From Mycobacteroides chelonae CCUG 47445 (GTDB lineage: Bacteria > Actinomycetota > Actinomycetes > Mycobacteriales > Mycobacteriaceae): a DNA stretch of 64,000 nucleotides. Below, one piece after another: positions 31,271 through 40,021 of this stretch. Both the position numbers and the translations under genes were made by a program. The DNA lies in the NCBI RefSeq assembly GCF_001632805.1, contig NZ_CP007220.1, positions 2,542,001 to 2,606,000 on the forward strand. The letters run 5' to 3'. The first letter of the stretch is position 1, and each line of letters begins with the position of its first letter. Under the pieces are notes generated by a model, which had not been told where the DNA came from, did not search any database, and saw only the letters and a program-made list of their open reading frames with translations.

Positions 31271-32235
31271 AGATATTTGTTACCGGCGGCTCCGGGTTCC
31301 TCGGTGCGCGCCTGATTCCCACGCTCGTCGGCGACGGGCACGAGGTGTTCGCGCTGGCGCGGTCGGCGTCGTCCATCGACACGGTGCGCGCACTCGGTGC
31401 CACACCGGTTGAAGGAGATCTGGAAAGCCCCGAGAAACTCTCGCTTCCGAGCGTCGACGCGGTGATCCACGCCGCTGCGCACTTCCGGTTCGCGGGCCCG
31501 CGTGCCCCCTACTTCCAGGCGAATGTCGTTGGCACCGAGGCGCTTCTGGCAGCAGCTCAAAAGGCTGGCGCTAACACATTTGTCTACATCAGTGCCGCTG
31601 CGCTGGTCATGGACGATCGTGGGACACCCCTGCGCAACGTTGATGAGACGGCGCCCACCTACCCGAATAGCTTCTCCGGGTACATCGCAAGCAAATCTCA
31701 GGGCGAGGCGGCAGTCCTCGCTGCGAACCGGCCCGGGTTCCGCACCCTCGCGCTTCGTCCACCCGGTGTTTGGGGTCCTGGCGGTCCGTTCAGCAAGCAG
31801 CTTCCCGCGGCCGTGGAGTCCGGACAATTCGCATTTATCGCGCGCGGCGAGTACCCGGTGTCCACGATCCACGTCGATAACGTCGTCGAGGCGGTCCAGT
31901 GCGCGCTCGAACGCGGCACCGGCGGTCGTCCCTACTTCATCAACGATCGTGAACCCGTCACCTTCCACGAGTTCGTGGCCGGTCATGCTGCGGCGTCAGG
32001 CGTTTCGATCGATGGCCTGCGATCCATCCCCTACCGGGTGGCCTTTACCCTCGGACGTGTTCTGGAGGCCGTCGCGACTTTGCGCTCAGACAAGGGCGAT
32101 CCGCCGCTGACACGCACGATGGTGCGATTGATTGGACGCGAATTCACGACCGACGATTCGGCCGCACGCCGCGAACTGGGTTACGTCGGAAAGACAACAC
32201 GCACCGAGGGGCTGAACGCGATGGCACTCGGCTGA
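31267..32235 (+). CDS. NAD-dependent epimerase/dehydratase-family oxidoreductase
   Basis: Extended SDR of 322 residues. The cofactor motif is TGGSGFLG (residues 6-13), the active site has Ser (ISAAAL) and YIASKSQGE, and RPPGVWGPG is the substrate-side motif. It resembles 3-beta-hydroxysteroid dehydrogenase and dihydroflavonol reductase-like proteins. It is translationally coupled to the TetR gene, a frequent arrangement for stress- or xenobiotic-responsive reductases. Substrate unknown. Confidence 0.85.
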   Translation: MKIFVTGGSGFLGARLIPTLVGDGHEVFALARSASSIDTVRALGATPVEGDLESPEKLSLPSVDAVIHAAAHFRFAGPRAPYFQANVVGTEALLAAAQKAGANTFVYISAAALVMDDRGTPLRNVDETAPTYPNSFSGYIASKSQGEAAVLAANRPGFRTLALRPPGVWGPGGPFSKQLPAAVESGQFAFIARGEYPVSTIHVDNVVEAVQCALERGTGGRPYFINDREPVTFHEFVAGHAAASGVSIDGLRSIPYRVAFTLGRVLEAVATLRSDKGDPPLTRTMVRLIGREFTTDDSAARRELGYVGKTTRTEGLNAMALG

Positions 32236-32307
32236 GTGCTGCCAGCTGATTCTCAGGTGTGAGATCTAGCCTCATTCGTCGGTCCCGGAATCGACGAGAA
32301 GGATGCG

Positions 32308-32991
32308 ATGGCTTTCAGCGTGAGAAATCTTCGCCCCGAAACAACGAGCACACGGATCGCTGCGGTTCTCGCCGCAGCTCTGTTCGTGGTCTTCGCGACA
32401 TTGGCTGCAACAGCGCACCATTACGGCTCGGGCACCGCTGTCGATCACCACGCGTTGGGCTGGTTGGAGATTCATCGGCATGGTTGGCTCACCGCGGTGG
32501 CGATCGTGGTCACCCACCTCGGTAGCCCGACGGCGGTGTCTATCGCGACAGTCATCGCGGCACTGGTGATCTGGCGTTTCACACGCTCGGTGAGAACCGC
32601 TGCCACCGTCGCCGTCGCGGTCGGGGCCGCATTCCTCCTTGCTGCGGTGGCGAAATGGACTGTTGGAGAGCATCGTCCGCCCGGAGATGCTCAGCTGGTT
32701 GCCGAAAGCGGCTGGTCCTTTCCCTCCGGGCACGTTACGGGCACGACCGCTCTCGCCGGGATATTGACTGTGGTCGTCGCCTACCGGTACCGCGATTGGC
32801 GACGGCATGCGGCGCTGTTGGGGACGATCGCTGCGGTGCTGTCGGTGGCCGGTAGTCGTCTCTATCTCGGAGATCATTGGATGGTCGATGTTTTGGCGGG
32901 GGTCGTGCTGGCGACAGCTGTCGTGATCATCGCGGCCGCCGCACTTCACCGTGCCAGCGCGACCTCCCACGCTCCCCGGGGCATCGCCTGA
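32308..32991 (+). CDS. PAP2-family membrane phosphatase
   Basis: Membrane protein of 227 residues with about six helices and all three parts of the acid phosphatase signature: K-x6-RP (KWTVGEHRP), PSGH (SFPSGHVTG) and SR-x5-H-x3-D (SRLYLGDHWMVD). Such enzymes remove phosphate from lipid phosphates or isoprenoid pyrophosphates at the outer face of the membrane. It starts at ATG 32308 after GAGAAGG and ends 1 bp before the next start codon. Confidence 0.88.
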   Translation: MAFSVRNLRPETTSTRIAAVLAAALFVVFATLAATAHHYGSGTAVDHHALGWLEIHRHGWLTAVAIVVTHLGSPTAVSIATVIAALVIWRFTRSVRTAATVAVAVGAAFLLAAVAKWTVGEHRPPGDAQLVAESGWSFPSGHVTGTTALAGILTVVVAYRYRDWRRHAALLGTIAAVLSVAGSRLYLGDHWMVDVLAGVVLATAVVIIAAAALHRASATSHAPRGIA

Positions 32992-32992
32992 G

Positions 32993-33952
32993 ATGTTTGC
33001 ACCCTCCGAGCCACTCACCTGGACGATGCTCTGGTGTGCATGGCATTTCGATGCGGCCGCGGCCGTGTGCACTGTCTTGCTCGGCGCGAGTTATAGCTGG
33101 GCGCTGGCTCGTGCGCGGCGCCGTCAGGTGACCATCAGTGCCGCCTCGGCGAGCTGCTTTTTCGTCGGAATCGGTTGCTGGGCGCTGGCATGCATGAGCG
33201 TCATCGGTGTCTATGCGCAGGCCCTGTTCTGGATGCGTGCACTGCAGGTTGTCTTGCTACTGCTGGTTGTCCCGTTCTTCTTGGCCCTGGGGCGGCCGGT
33301 CACTGTTGTGCGCAGCGCACTGCATCCGCGCATGCTGGACAGATTCGATAGCGCAGTGTCGTCGATGTCCGCGCGCGTGCTCACTCACCCGCTCACCACA
33401 TCTCTGGCGATGCTGGTCACCCCATGGTTGCTCTATCTCACGCCCTGGTACACGGCCTCCCTCACAGTCGGCGCGCTCGGTGCAGCGACAAGAACAGTGT
33501 TGGTGTTCATAGGGTTTGCGTACTTCTACGCGCGCCTTCAGGTTGACCAGGTACCCCGCAGGTACCCGCAGCTGATCTCACTGCTGATCAGCGTGGCCGA
33601 GACGATCGGCGACGGAATACTGGGTTTGGTGCTGTGGCAGGGTCCGCTCGTGGCATCGGCCTATTACCTGGCGTTGCACCGCTCTTGGGGACCGGATATG
33701 CGAACCGATCAGACCTATGGTGCCGGGATTCTCTGGATCCTCGGCGACGTCCTTGGGCTTCCTTTTCTCCTGCTGCTTATGCGTGCACTATCGGCCGACG
33801 ACAAAGCGCAGGCAGCCAGGATCGACGAGGAACTCGACCAAGCCGACCAGGCTACCACCGATCTGGGCGACTCGGCGGCACAGGACCAGGGCCCCTCGAC
33901 GCTATGGTGGGAGAACGACCCACAGCTGCGGGAGCGGTTCGGGCAACGCTGA
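32993..33952 (+). CDS. CtaG/Caa3-type cytochrome oxidase assembly-like protein
   Basis: Membrane protein of 319 residues with the Caa3_CtaG pattern: WTMLWCAWHFDAAAAVCTVLLGASYSWA at the start, then ~7 helices including FWMRALQVVLLLLVVPFFLALGRPVT and VETIGDGILGLVLW-like segments, and a charged C-terminal tail. CtaG-type proteins are associated with copper delivery to cytochrome oxidase. ATG 32993 is 1 bp after the PAP2 stop; a longer frame inside the PAP2 gene is not needed. Confidence 0.8.
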   Translation: MFAPSEPLTWTMLWCAWHFDAAAAVCTVLLGASYSWALARARRRQVTISAASASCFFVGIGCWALACMSVIGVYAQALFWMRALQVVLLLLVVPFFLALGRPVTVVRSALHPRMLDRFDSAVSSMSARVLTHPLTTSLAMLVTPWLLYLTPWYTASLTVGALGAATRTVLVFIGFAYFYARLQVDQVPRRYPQLISLLISVAETIGDGILGLVLWQGPLVASAYYLALHRSWGPDMRTDQTYGAGILWILGDVLGLPFLLLLMRALSADDKAQAARIDEELDQADQATTDLGDSAAQDQGPSTLWWENDPQLRERFGQR

Positions 33953-34025
33953 CATCCGCGTCCTGAGTGATCTTTCCCTTGTCAACTTCTGCACACATCG
34001 TCTATTTTTCGGGCAGTATGGACAG

Positions 34026-34565
34026 ATGGATGTCCCACGGTGCGGCCTGCCGTCGCCCGTCGACTCGCCGTTATCGGAGTCCGCTCCGCGTCAGCGCCCA
34101 CCACGGCCGTCCTCCCCCGCAGTCGACATCTCGACACCCATCGGCCGTGCCGTCGCGGGCTTCTATCTCGCTTTCGAGGCCGTCGACGATTCCGACAGGC
34201 TTCGTGAGGCCACGAATCGACTTGGCCAGCCTGATGCCCCCGAGACCGACACCCGCGAGAAATACCTCGCGCTCGCCCGCGCCATCACCACCGTGGAGAC
34301 GATCCGCCGCCACGCCGGGAGCACATTGCGCGAAATCAGCGCCCGCGCCGCACGTACGGCCGCACGCCTCACGCACGATTCGGCAGATCTGCCTTCGGAC
34401 ATCAACGACGCAATCCATGCCGCTGTGCGTAGCGAGTCCATTGCCGTCTGCGAGCGCGCCGTGCAGCTGATCAACGATCAGACCCGCGTGGTGCTGGATC
34501 TGGACGAGGTAACGAGCACCATGACGGTGCCTGGCTGGTTAGCGAGCCGTGGCCTGACGCAGTAA
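34026..34565 (+). CDS. Hypothetical helical protein
   Basis: Protein of 179 residues. The first ~40 are Pro/Ser-rich; the rest are predicted amphipathic helices (AVAGFYLAFEAVDDSDRLREATNRLG, EKYLALARAITTVETIRRHAGSTLREISARAARTAARLTHDSADL). It has no signal peptide and no recognised domain. ATG 34026 is preferred to an upstream open frame that overlaps the CtaG-like gene. It is isolated, 58 bp before the kinase-like gene. Confidence 0.55.
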   Translation: MDVPRCGLPSPVDSPLSESAPRQRPPRPSSPAVDISTPIGRAVAGFYLAFEAVDDSDRLREATNRLGQPDAPETDTREKYLALARAITTVETIRRHAGSTLREISARAARTAARLTHDSADLPSDINDAIHAAVRSESIAVCERAVQLINDQTRVVLDLDEVTSTMTVPGWLASRGLTQ

Positions 34566-34623
34566 TGGTTGGGCTGGTAATTGGCTTGCATGCCAGGTAT
34601 ATCCCCGCGAATGCTTTTAGTCC

Positions 34624-35517
34624 GTGGACATGCATCCCCGCCAGCTGGATATCACCATTCCCGTGGCGCGTGCCCTGGTCGATGACCAATTTCCTGAATG
34701 GCGCCACTTTCCCATCACGGCTGTCGACGGGCACGGAACGGTCAATGGAATCTTTCGGCTCGGCGACTGTCTCGTATTGCGCTTCCCGCTAGAAGGCGTT
34801 GACTCCCGGATAGTTTTGAAGCAACTGGAGGCTGAGTCTGCCGCTGCGAGAAAACTCATGGGGCGCCTACGGTTTGCATCACCTCAGCCGGTGGCAATCG
34901 GAAGACCAGGCGCAGGCTACCGGTTGCCCTGGTCGGTGCAAACATGGCTGCCGGGCGTGGCGGCCACCGACCGCGACCCCGGCGACTCAGTGGGCTTCGC
35001 GCAGGATCTCGCTGCGCTTGTTGCGGACGTTCGTGCCATCTCTGTCGAAGGCAGAACATTCGGTGGCGCGGGCCGAGGTGGCGAGCTGGCCAGCCACGAT
35101 GCCTGGATGCAAACATGTTTCGAGCGCAGCGAAGGATTGGTCGATGTACCCCCACTGCGCCGAATGTGGGCCCGAATGCGACAGCTGCCGCGCGGACCGG
35201 AATCCGATGTCACAAGCCACTGTGACCTGATGCCGGGAAACCTACTGGTGTCCAGCGGCTTACGCCTGGCGGGTGTACTTGATGTCGGTGGCCTCGGGCC
35301 TGCTGATCCGGCACTGGACTTGGTGTGTGCCTGGCACCTTCTGAATGCGGGTCCTCGCAGAGTGTTCCGAGAACATCTACACGTGGATGAACCGCAATGG
35401 CAGCGCGGTCGTGCGTGGGCATTCCAACAGGCGATGGGACTGATCTGGTACTACGAAAGGAGCAATCCCACCGTAAGCAAGATCGGTCTCCGCACTCTTA
35501 ACCGACTGCTGGTCTGA
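34624..35517 (+). CDS. APH-family (aminoglycoside phosphotransferase-like) kinase
   Basis: Small-molecule kinase-like protein of 297 residues. The catalytic loop is HCDLMPGN, fitting Brenner's motif HxDxxxxN of the APH family. The metal-binding Asp is in VLDVGGLGPADPALDL, which is the DFG-equivalent. A nucleotide-binding Gly-rich stretch and Lys region is in the N-lobe (GHGTVNGIFRLGDCLVLRFP). APH-fold proteins phosphorylate antibiotics, choline or other metabolites; resistance cannot be inferred from this sequence. GTG 34624 or ATG 34630 is the start. It converges with polA. Confidence 0.82.
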   Translation: MDMHPRQLDITIPVARALVDDQFPEWRHFPITAVDGHGTVNGIFRLGDCLVLRFPLEGVDSRIVLKQLEAESAAARKLMGRLRFASPQPVAIGRPGAGYRLPWSVQTWLPGVAATDRDPGDSVGFAQDLAALVADVRAISVEGRTFGGAGRGGELASHDAWMQTCFERSEGLVDVPPLRRMWARMRQLPRGPESDVTSHCDLMPGNLLVSSGLRLAGVLDVGGLGPADPALDLVCAWHLLNAGPRRVFREHLHVDEPQWQRGRAWAFQQAMGLIWYYERSNPTVSKIGLRTLNRLLV

Positions 35518-35521
35518 CGAA

Positions 35522-38230
35522 CTAGTGGGCCGCGGCATCCCAACTGCGCCCGTACCCCACCGAAACCTCCAGTGGCACATCCAGCGGATATGCCGAACCC
35601 ATGGTTTCGCGAACCAATGCTTCCAGCGTCTCCCGCTCGCCGTCGGCCACCTCGAACAGCAGCTCGTCATGCACCTGAAGCAGCATGCGTGACTGTAAGC
35701 CTTTGTCGCGCAAAGCATTGTCGGTGGTGATCATCGCGACCTTGATGATGTCGGCGGCGCTCCCCTGGATCGGTGCGTTGAGAGCCGCGCGTTCGGCCGC
35801 CTCGCGCCGCAGACGATCGCCGCTGTCCAAGTCGGGCAGGTAGCGGCGTCGGCCGAGCACTGTCGAGGTGTATCCGTCCTTGCGCGCCTGATCCACCACG
35901 GCGTGCAGGTATTCGCGAACGCCGCCGAATCGCGAAAAGTACTGGTCCATCTGCTCTTTTGCCTCATCGTTAGAGATCTTGAGCTGGGTGGCAAGTCCAT
36001 AGGCCGACAATCCGTAGGCCAGGCCGTAGGACATCGCCTTGACCCGCCGGCGCAGCTCGCCGGTGACCTCGTCGATCGGCACCCCGAATGCGCGGGCAGC
36101 CACAAACGAGTGCAGGTCCTCGCCCGTGTTGAACGCTTCGATTAGGCCTTCGTCGGCCGACAGATGCGCCATGATGCGCATCTCGATCTGGCTGTAATCC
36201 ACCGTCATCAACTCGGAGTAGCCCGAGCCCACCACAAATCCGTCCCGGATCTCACGACCGGCCTCGGTGCGCACCGGGATGTTCTGCAGGTTCGGCTCGG
36301 TGGACGACAACCGACCGGTGGCCGCGATCGTCTGGTTGAAGGTGGTATGGATACGCCCATCGGCGGCAACGGATTTCAGCAGCCCATCGACGGTGACCTT
36401 CAGCCTGGTGACGTCGCGGTGTGTGAGCAGATGCTCAAGGAACGGATGTCCGGTCTTGTCGAAAAGCGTTTGCAGGGCATCGGCATCGGTGGTGTAGCCG
36501 GTCTTGGTCTTCTTGGTCTTGGGCATGCCGAGCTCGTCGAACAACACAACCTGCAGCTGTTTCGGAGAGCCCAGGTTGATCTGCTTACCGATCACCGCGT
36601 AGGCGGCATCGGCTGCCTCACGGATACCGGTGGCGAACTGGTTCTGCAGCGAGGTCAGGTGGTCGATGTCGACGGCGATACCAACGGATTCCAATCCCGC
36701 AAGCACCCGCTGGACCGGCAGCTCCATGTCGGCCAGCAGACCCGACGACTCGATACGTTCGAGTTCGACGTCGAGTGCATCGGCGAGGTCGATGACGGCA
36801 CGGGCACGCAGCATCTGGGCCTGAGCAGCCTTGGCATCACCGGCGCCGTCGTCATCGAGTAGCGAAAGCTGTTGCTCTCCATCGTCTTCGGCGCGTAGCT
36901 CGCGGCGCAGATACCGCAACGACAGGTCGTCGAGTGCAAAGCTGCGTTGCCCCGGGCGCACCAGGTAGGCCGCGAGAGCGGTGTCGGAGGTGACACCGTT
37001 GAGCTGCCACCCACGCCCAGCCAGTGCGTGCATGGCTTGTTTCGCTTCGTGTAGAGCCTTGGGGCGAGCTTCGTCGGCAAGCCACGCGGCCAGAGCTGCT
37101 TCGTCCTCTGGCGTGACCGTGGTGGTGTCGATGTACGCACCATCGCCGTCGGCCGACGCGACGGCCACCGCCATGGCATCGCCGTCATAGGGCGTGTACG
37201 CCCCGACGATGGCTAGTCCGCTACGGCGACCATCGGAGGTGTGGGTGGCCAGCCAGTCGGTGACAGTTCCCGGCTCGAGTGCCTGGCCCACCAGCTGGAA
37301 TCCCTCGTCTACCTCGGGCTCGACAGCCTCCAGGGTCTCGAACAGCCTGTCACGCAGTACCCGGAACTCGAGATCGTCGAAGAGCCGGTGGATCTGATCA
37401 CGATCCCAGGGGGCCAGCGCCAGTTGAGCAGGCACATACGGAAGCGGCACCGTCCGAACCAGATCGGTGAGCTCGCGGTTCAGGACCACCGAGGCCAGGT
37501 TTGCGCGCAGTGAGTCGCCGACCTTTCCGCGCACGGTGTCGGCCTTGTCGATCAATTCCTGCAACGAGCCGTACTCGAGGATCCACTTGGAAGCGGTCTT
37601 CTCGCCGACACCGGGAATCCCGGGCAGGTTATCGCTCGGGTCGCCCCGCAGTGCCGCGAAATCCGGGTACTGGGTGGGCGTCAGGCCGTACTTCTCGACC
37701 ACCGCCTCCGGCGTGAACCGGGTGAGGTCGCTGACGCCCTTGCGTGGATACAGCACCGTCACGTCCTCGTTGACCAGCTGCAGCGAGTCGCGGTCACCAG
37801 TGACCACATAGACCTTGAAACCCTCGGCCTGTCCCTGCGTGGCCAGGGTGGCGATGATGTCGTCTGCCTCGAAGCCCTCCTCGGCGAGCACGGTGATGCC
37901 GAGTGCCTGCAGGACTTCCTTCGTGATGTCGATCTGTCCGCGGAATTCATCGGGTGTGGCCGAGCGGGTGGCTTTGTACTCGGGATACCGCTCCGAGCGG
38001 AACGTCTTGCGGGAAACGTCGAAGGCGGCTGCCACATGTGTGGGCGCCTCATCGCGCAGCAGGTTGATCAACATCGAGGTGAACCCATAGACCGCGTTCG
38101 TGGTCAGGCCGGACTGCGTCTTGAAGTTCTCGGCCGGGAGTGCATAAAACGCGCGGAACGCCAGCGAGTTACCGTCGAGCAGCAGGAGGGTCGGCTGTTT
38201 GGTTCCGGTCTTCGTTGCAGACGCAGTCAC
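35522..38230 (-). CDS. polA: DNA polymerase I
   Basis: Repair and Okazaki-processing polymerase of 902 residues. N-terminal 5' nuclease (LLLDGNSLAFRAFYA, GDRDSLQL, LRGDPSDNLPGIPGVGEKTA), a degenerate 3'-5' exonuclease-like domain that lacks the metal-binding acids, and a family A polymerase domain. Catalytic residues are D678 (VDYSQIEMR) and D855 (QVHDELLFE); the O helix is RRVKAMSYGLAYG with K731 and Y735. Y735 replaces the Phe of E. coli Pol I, as in other mycobacterial enzymes. Convergent with the APH-like gene and tandem with the hxlR-type gene upstream. Confidence 0.97.
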   Translation of the reverse strand: MTASATKTGTKQPTLLLLDGNSLAFRAFYALPAENFKTQSGLTTNAVYGFTSMLINLLRDEAPTHVAAAFDVSRKTFRSERYPEYKATRSATPDEFRGQIDITKEVLQALGITVLAEEGFEADDIIATLATQGQAEGFKVYVVTGDRDSLQLVNEDVTVLYPRKGVSDLTRFTPEAVVEKYGLTPTQYPDFAALRGDPSDNLPGIPGVGEKTASKWILEYGSLQELIDKADTVRGKVGDSLRANLASVVLNRELTDLVRTVPLPYVPAQLALAPWDRDQIHRLFDDLEFRVLRDRLFETLEAVEPEVDEGFQLVGQALEPGTVTDWLATHTSDGRRSGLAIVGAYTPYDGDAMAVAVASADGDGAYIDTTTVTPEDEAALAAWLADEARPKALHEAKQAMHALAGRGWQLNGVTSDTALAAYLVRPGQRSFALDDLSLRYLRRELRAEDDGEQQLSLLDDDGAGDAKAAQAQMLRARAVIDLADALDVELERIESSGLLADMELPVQRVLAGLESVGIAVDIDHLTSLQNQFATGIREAADAAYAVIGKQINLGSPKQLQVVLFDELGMPKTKKTKTGYTTDADALQTLFDKTGHPFLEHLLTHRDVTRLKVTVDGLLKSVAADGRIHTTFNQTIAATGRLSSTEPNLQNIPVRTEAGREIRDGFVVGSGYSELMTVDYSQIEMRIMAHLSADEGLIEAFNTGEDLHSFVAARAFGVPIDEVTGELRRRVKAMSYGLAYGLSAYGLATQLKISNDEAKEQMDQYFSRFGGVREYLHAVVDQARKDGYTSTVLGRRRYLPDLDSGDRLRREAAERAALNAPIQGSAADIIKVAMITTDNALRDKGLQSRMLLQVHDELLFEVADGERETLEALVRETMGSAYPLDVPLEVSVGYGRSWDAAAH

Positions 38231-38262
38231 CCTCCTACCCTAAGCAACGGGTGCGACAGCGC

Positions 38263-38685
38263 CTACGACCCCGATGCGTTGTCCAGCGCGGCGTCGAACA
38301 CAGCTCTGTGACCACGGATCTGCACGTGATGGGTGCGTGCCCAGAGCACCAACGCGGCGGAGATGCCGTGCAGGTCGATTCCCAGCGGCGTCAGGGCGTA
38401 TTCGACTCGGGGTGGCACCTCGGCGAACGCGGTGCGCGTGACCAGCCCGTCGCGGCGTAAGAGCATCAACGTGCGGGTGAGCATGCGCTGCGAGATGCTC
38501 GGAATGGCCTCGTGCAGCTCCGTGTATCGGCGCGGGCCATCGTGCAGGGTCGCGATGATCAGCACGCTCCACTTGTCGCCAACGCGGTCGAGGACCTCGC
38601 GGATGAATTCACCTTCGACCAGCCCTACCCCGGCACAGATGCTCGGCAATGCCGGACTGGCGGAGGTCATGTCGAGATCGGTCAT
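38263..38685 (-). CDS. HxlR-family regulator
   Basis: Regulator of 140 residues with the HxlR winged helix: VLDRVGDKWSVLIIATLHDGPRRYTELHEAIPSISQRMLTRTLMLLRRDGLVTRTAFAEVPPRVEYALTPLG in sequence. ATG 38685 gives the shortest sensible N terminus and follows AAGGA; ATG 38694 is possible. It is divergent from an SDR gene with 116 bp between, and HxlR proteins very often control such a divergent oxidoreductase in response to electrophiles or redox signals. Confidence 0.88.
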   Translation of the reverse strand: MTDLDMTSASPALPSICAGVGLVEGEFIREVLDRVGDKWSVLIIATLHDGPRRYTELHEAIPSISQRMLTRTLMLLRRDGLVTRTAFAEVPPRVEYALTPLGIDLHGISAALVLWARTHHVQIRGHRAVFDAALDNASGS

Positions 38686-38801
38686 TACGCACATCCTTGT
38701 TCGCGGGCGCACACGTGTGTGCCTTTTGTAGGAGGTCCAAAACATCTCCATGATGGTGCTACGCACATATCGGAAGAAATGATATGACCTGGAGGTTAGT
38801 C

Positions 38802-39512
38802 ATGGACAGAACAATGCTTGTACTGGGTGCTGGTAGTGGCACCGGAGCCGCGGTGGCGCGGCGGTTCGGACGCGAAGGATTCCACGTTGCGGTGGTCGGC
38901 CGCCGCCGCGAACCACTGGACACCTTGGTGGCAGACCTCGCGGGAAGCGGAGTGAGCGCGACCGCGTTTTCCGTGGACCTCACCGATGACATCCGCGTCG
39001 AGGAACTTCTCGCGGCAGTCGACACCGCATTGCCGCCAATCGAGGCGATTTACTACGGCCCCTCGTCGCCGGTGGCATTCACCCCGGCGCGCGATCTCAC
39101 CGCGACCGAGGCCGACCATTACTGGGCGCTGTTCGTGCGACCACTGATCCGCACGGTGACCGCCGCGCTGCCGGGGATGATTGACCGGAAACGCGGAACG
39201 ATCTTGGCCACCATCGGCGGTACCGGGGCCAGAGCGATGCCGGAGATGAGCGGGCCTGGGCCGGCTGCCGCTGCGGCACGAAATTATTTGCAGGGCTTGC
39301 ATTCTGAGATGGCACCGCACGGTGTGTACGTCGGGCTGTTGACCATCGGGGCCCTCATCCTCGGCAGCGAGATGGCGGCGATAACACCCGGGGACGCCCG
39401 CGAGTTTCCGACGGTCGAATCGGCAGTACTGGCTGAGCACCTGTGGGGTATGTCAACTATGCGCAGCACGTTCGAGAATTTCGTGCCGCGGGACTCGGCC
39501 TTCCAGCCCTGA
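38802..39512 (+). CDS. Short-chain dehydrogenase-like protein, divergent active site
   Basis: Rossmann-fold protein of 236 residues. The cofactor motif GAGSGTGAA is near residue 9 and VVGRRREPLDTL follows. The usual YxxxK is not clear: the equivalent stretch is GPGPAAAAARNYLQGLHSE, where the Tyr is replaced by Ala. It may bind NAD(P)H without the classical catalytic Tyr. ATG 38802 is preceded by GGAGG eight bases upstream. It is divergent from the HxlR gene, which probably represses it. Confidence 0.8.
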   Translation: MDRTMLVLGAGSGTGAAVARRFGREGFHVAVVGRRREPLDTLVADLAGSGVSATAFSVDLTDDIRVEELLAAVDTALPPIEAIYYGPSSPVAFTPARDLTATEADHYWALFVRPLIRTVTAALPGMIDRKRGTILATIGGTGARAMPEMSGPGPAAAAARNYLQGLHSEMAPHGVYVGLLTIGALILGSEMAAITPGDAREFPTVESAVLAEHLWGMSTMRSTFENFVPRDSAFQP

Positions 39513-39580
39513 TCCCGCTGTGCGGGACACAAAACTGACACACGTTTCAATTCGTTCGCGAGCATGGGTAATCTGACCGG

Positions 39581-40021
39581 GTGCCTACAGATCAAGCCCC
39601 CGCCGTCGACGGTTGGTTCGATACCGACGAATCCGGCCAACCGCATTTGATTGGCGGCAAGTGCACACAGTGCGCCACCATCGTGTTTCCGCCGCGCGCC
39701 AACAACTGCCCCAACCCGGCCTGTGACAGTGACGTGCTGGATCAGGTGCCGCTGTCATCGCGCGGCACGGTCTGGAGCTACACCGAGAACCAGTACGCAC
39801 CGCCTCCCCCGTATCCGCCCTCTGATCCATACGAGCCGTACGCGATCGCCGCGGTCGAGCTGGCGGCCGAGGGCATCATCGTGCTGGGCAAGGTCGTCGC
39901 CGGCACCGGCGCCGCGGATCTGAAGGTTGGCCAACCGATGGAACTCGCCCTGGAGCCGCTGTACACCGACGACGAGGGTGTCGAGCGGCTGGTCTACGCA
40001 TGGAAGAAGGTTTCCGCATGA
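39581..40021 (+). CDS. DUF35 OB-fold zinc-ribbon protein (Rv1628c-like)
   Basis: Protein of 146 residues: zinc ribbon C-x2-C and C-x4-C (KCTQCATI, NCPNPACD) followed by an OB fold (GTVWSYTENQYAPPPPYP ... EGIIVLGKVVAG). DUF35 proteins pair with thiolase or 'lipid-transfer' enzymes and bind acyl-CoA. The start is GTG 39581. The stop overlaps the thiolase ATG (ATGA), which indicates stoichiometric production of a complex. The same pair lies next to polA in M. tuberculosis (Rv1627c-Rv1628c). Confidence 0.88.
   Translation: MPTDQAPAVDGWFDTDESGQPHLIGGKCTQCATIVFPPRANNCPNPACDSDVLDQVPLSSRGTVWSYTENQYAPPPPYPPSDPYEPYAIAAVELAAEGIIVLGKVVAGTGAADLKVGQPMELALEPLYTDDEGVERLVYAWKKVSA

Noticed and set aside
34624..35517. 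Calling the APH-family protein an aminoglycoside resistance enzyme
   Set aside because: The catalytic motifs only show the kinase fold; nothing in the sequence identifies an antibiotic as substrate.
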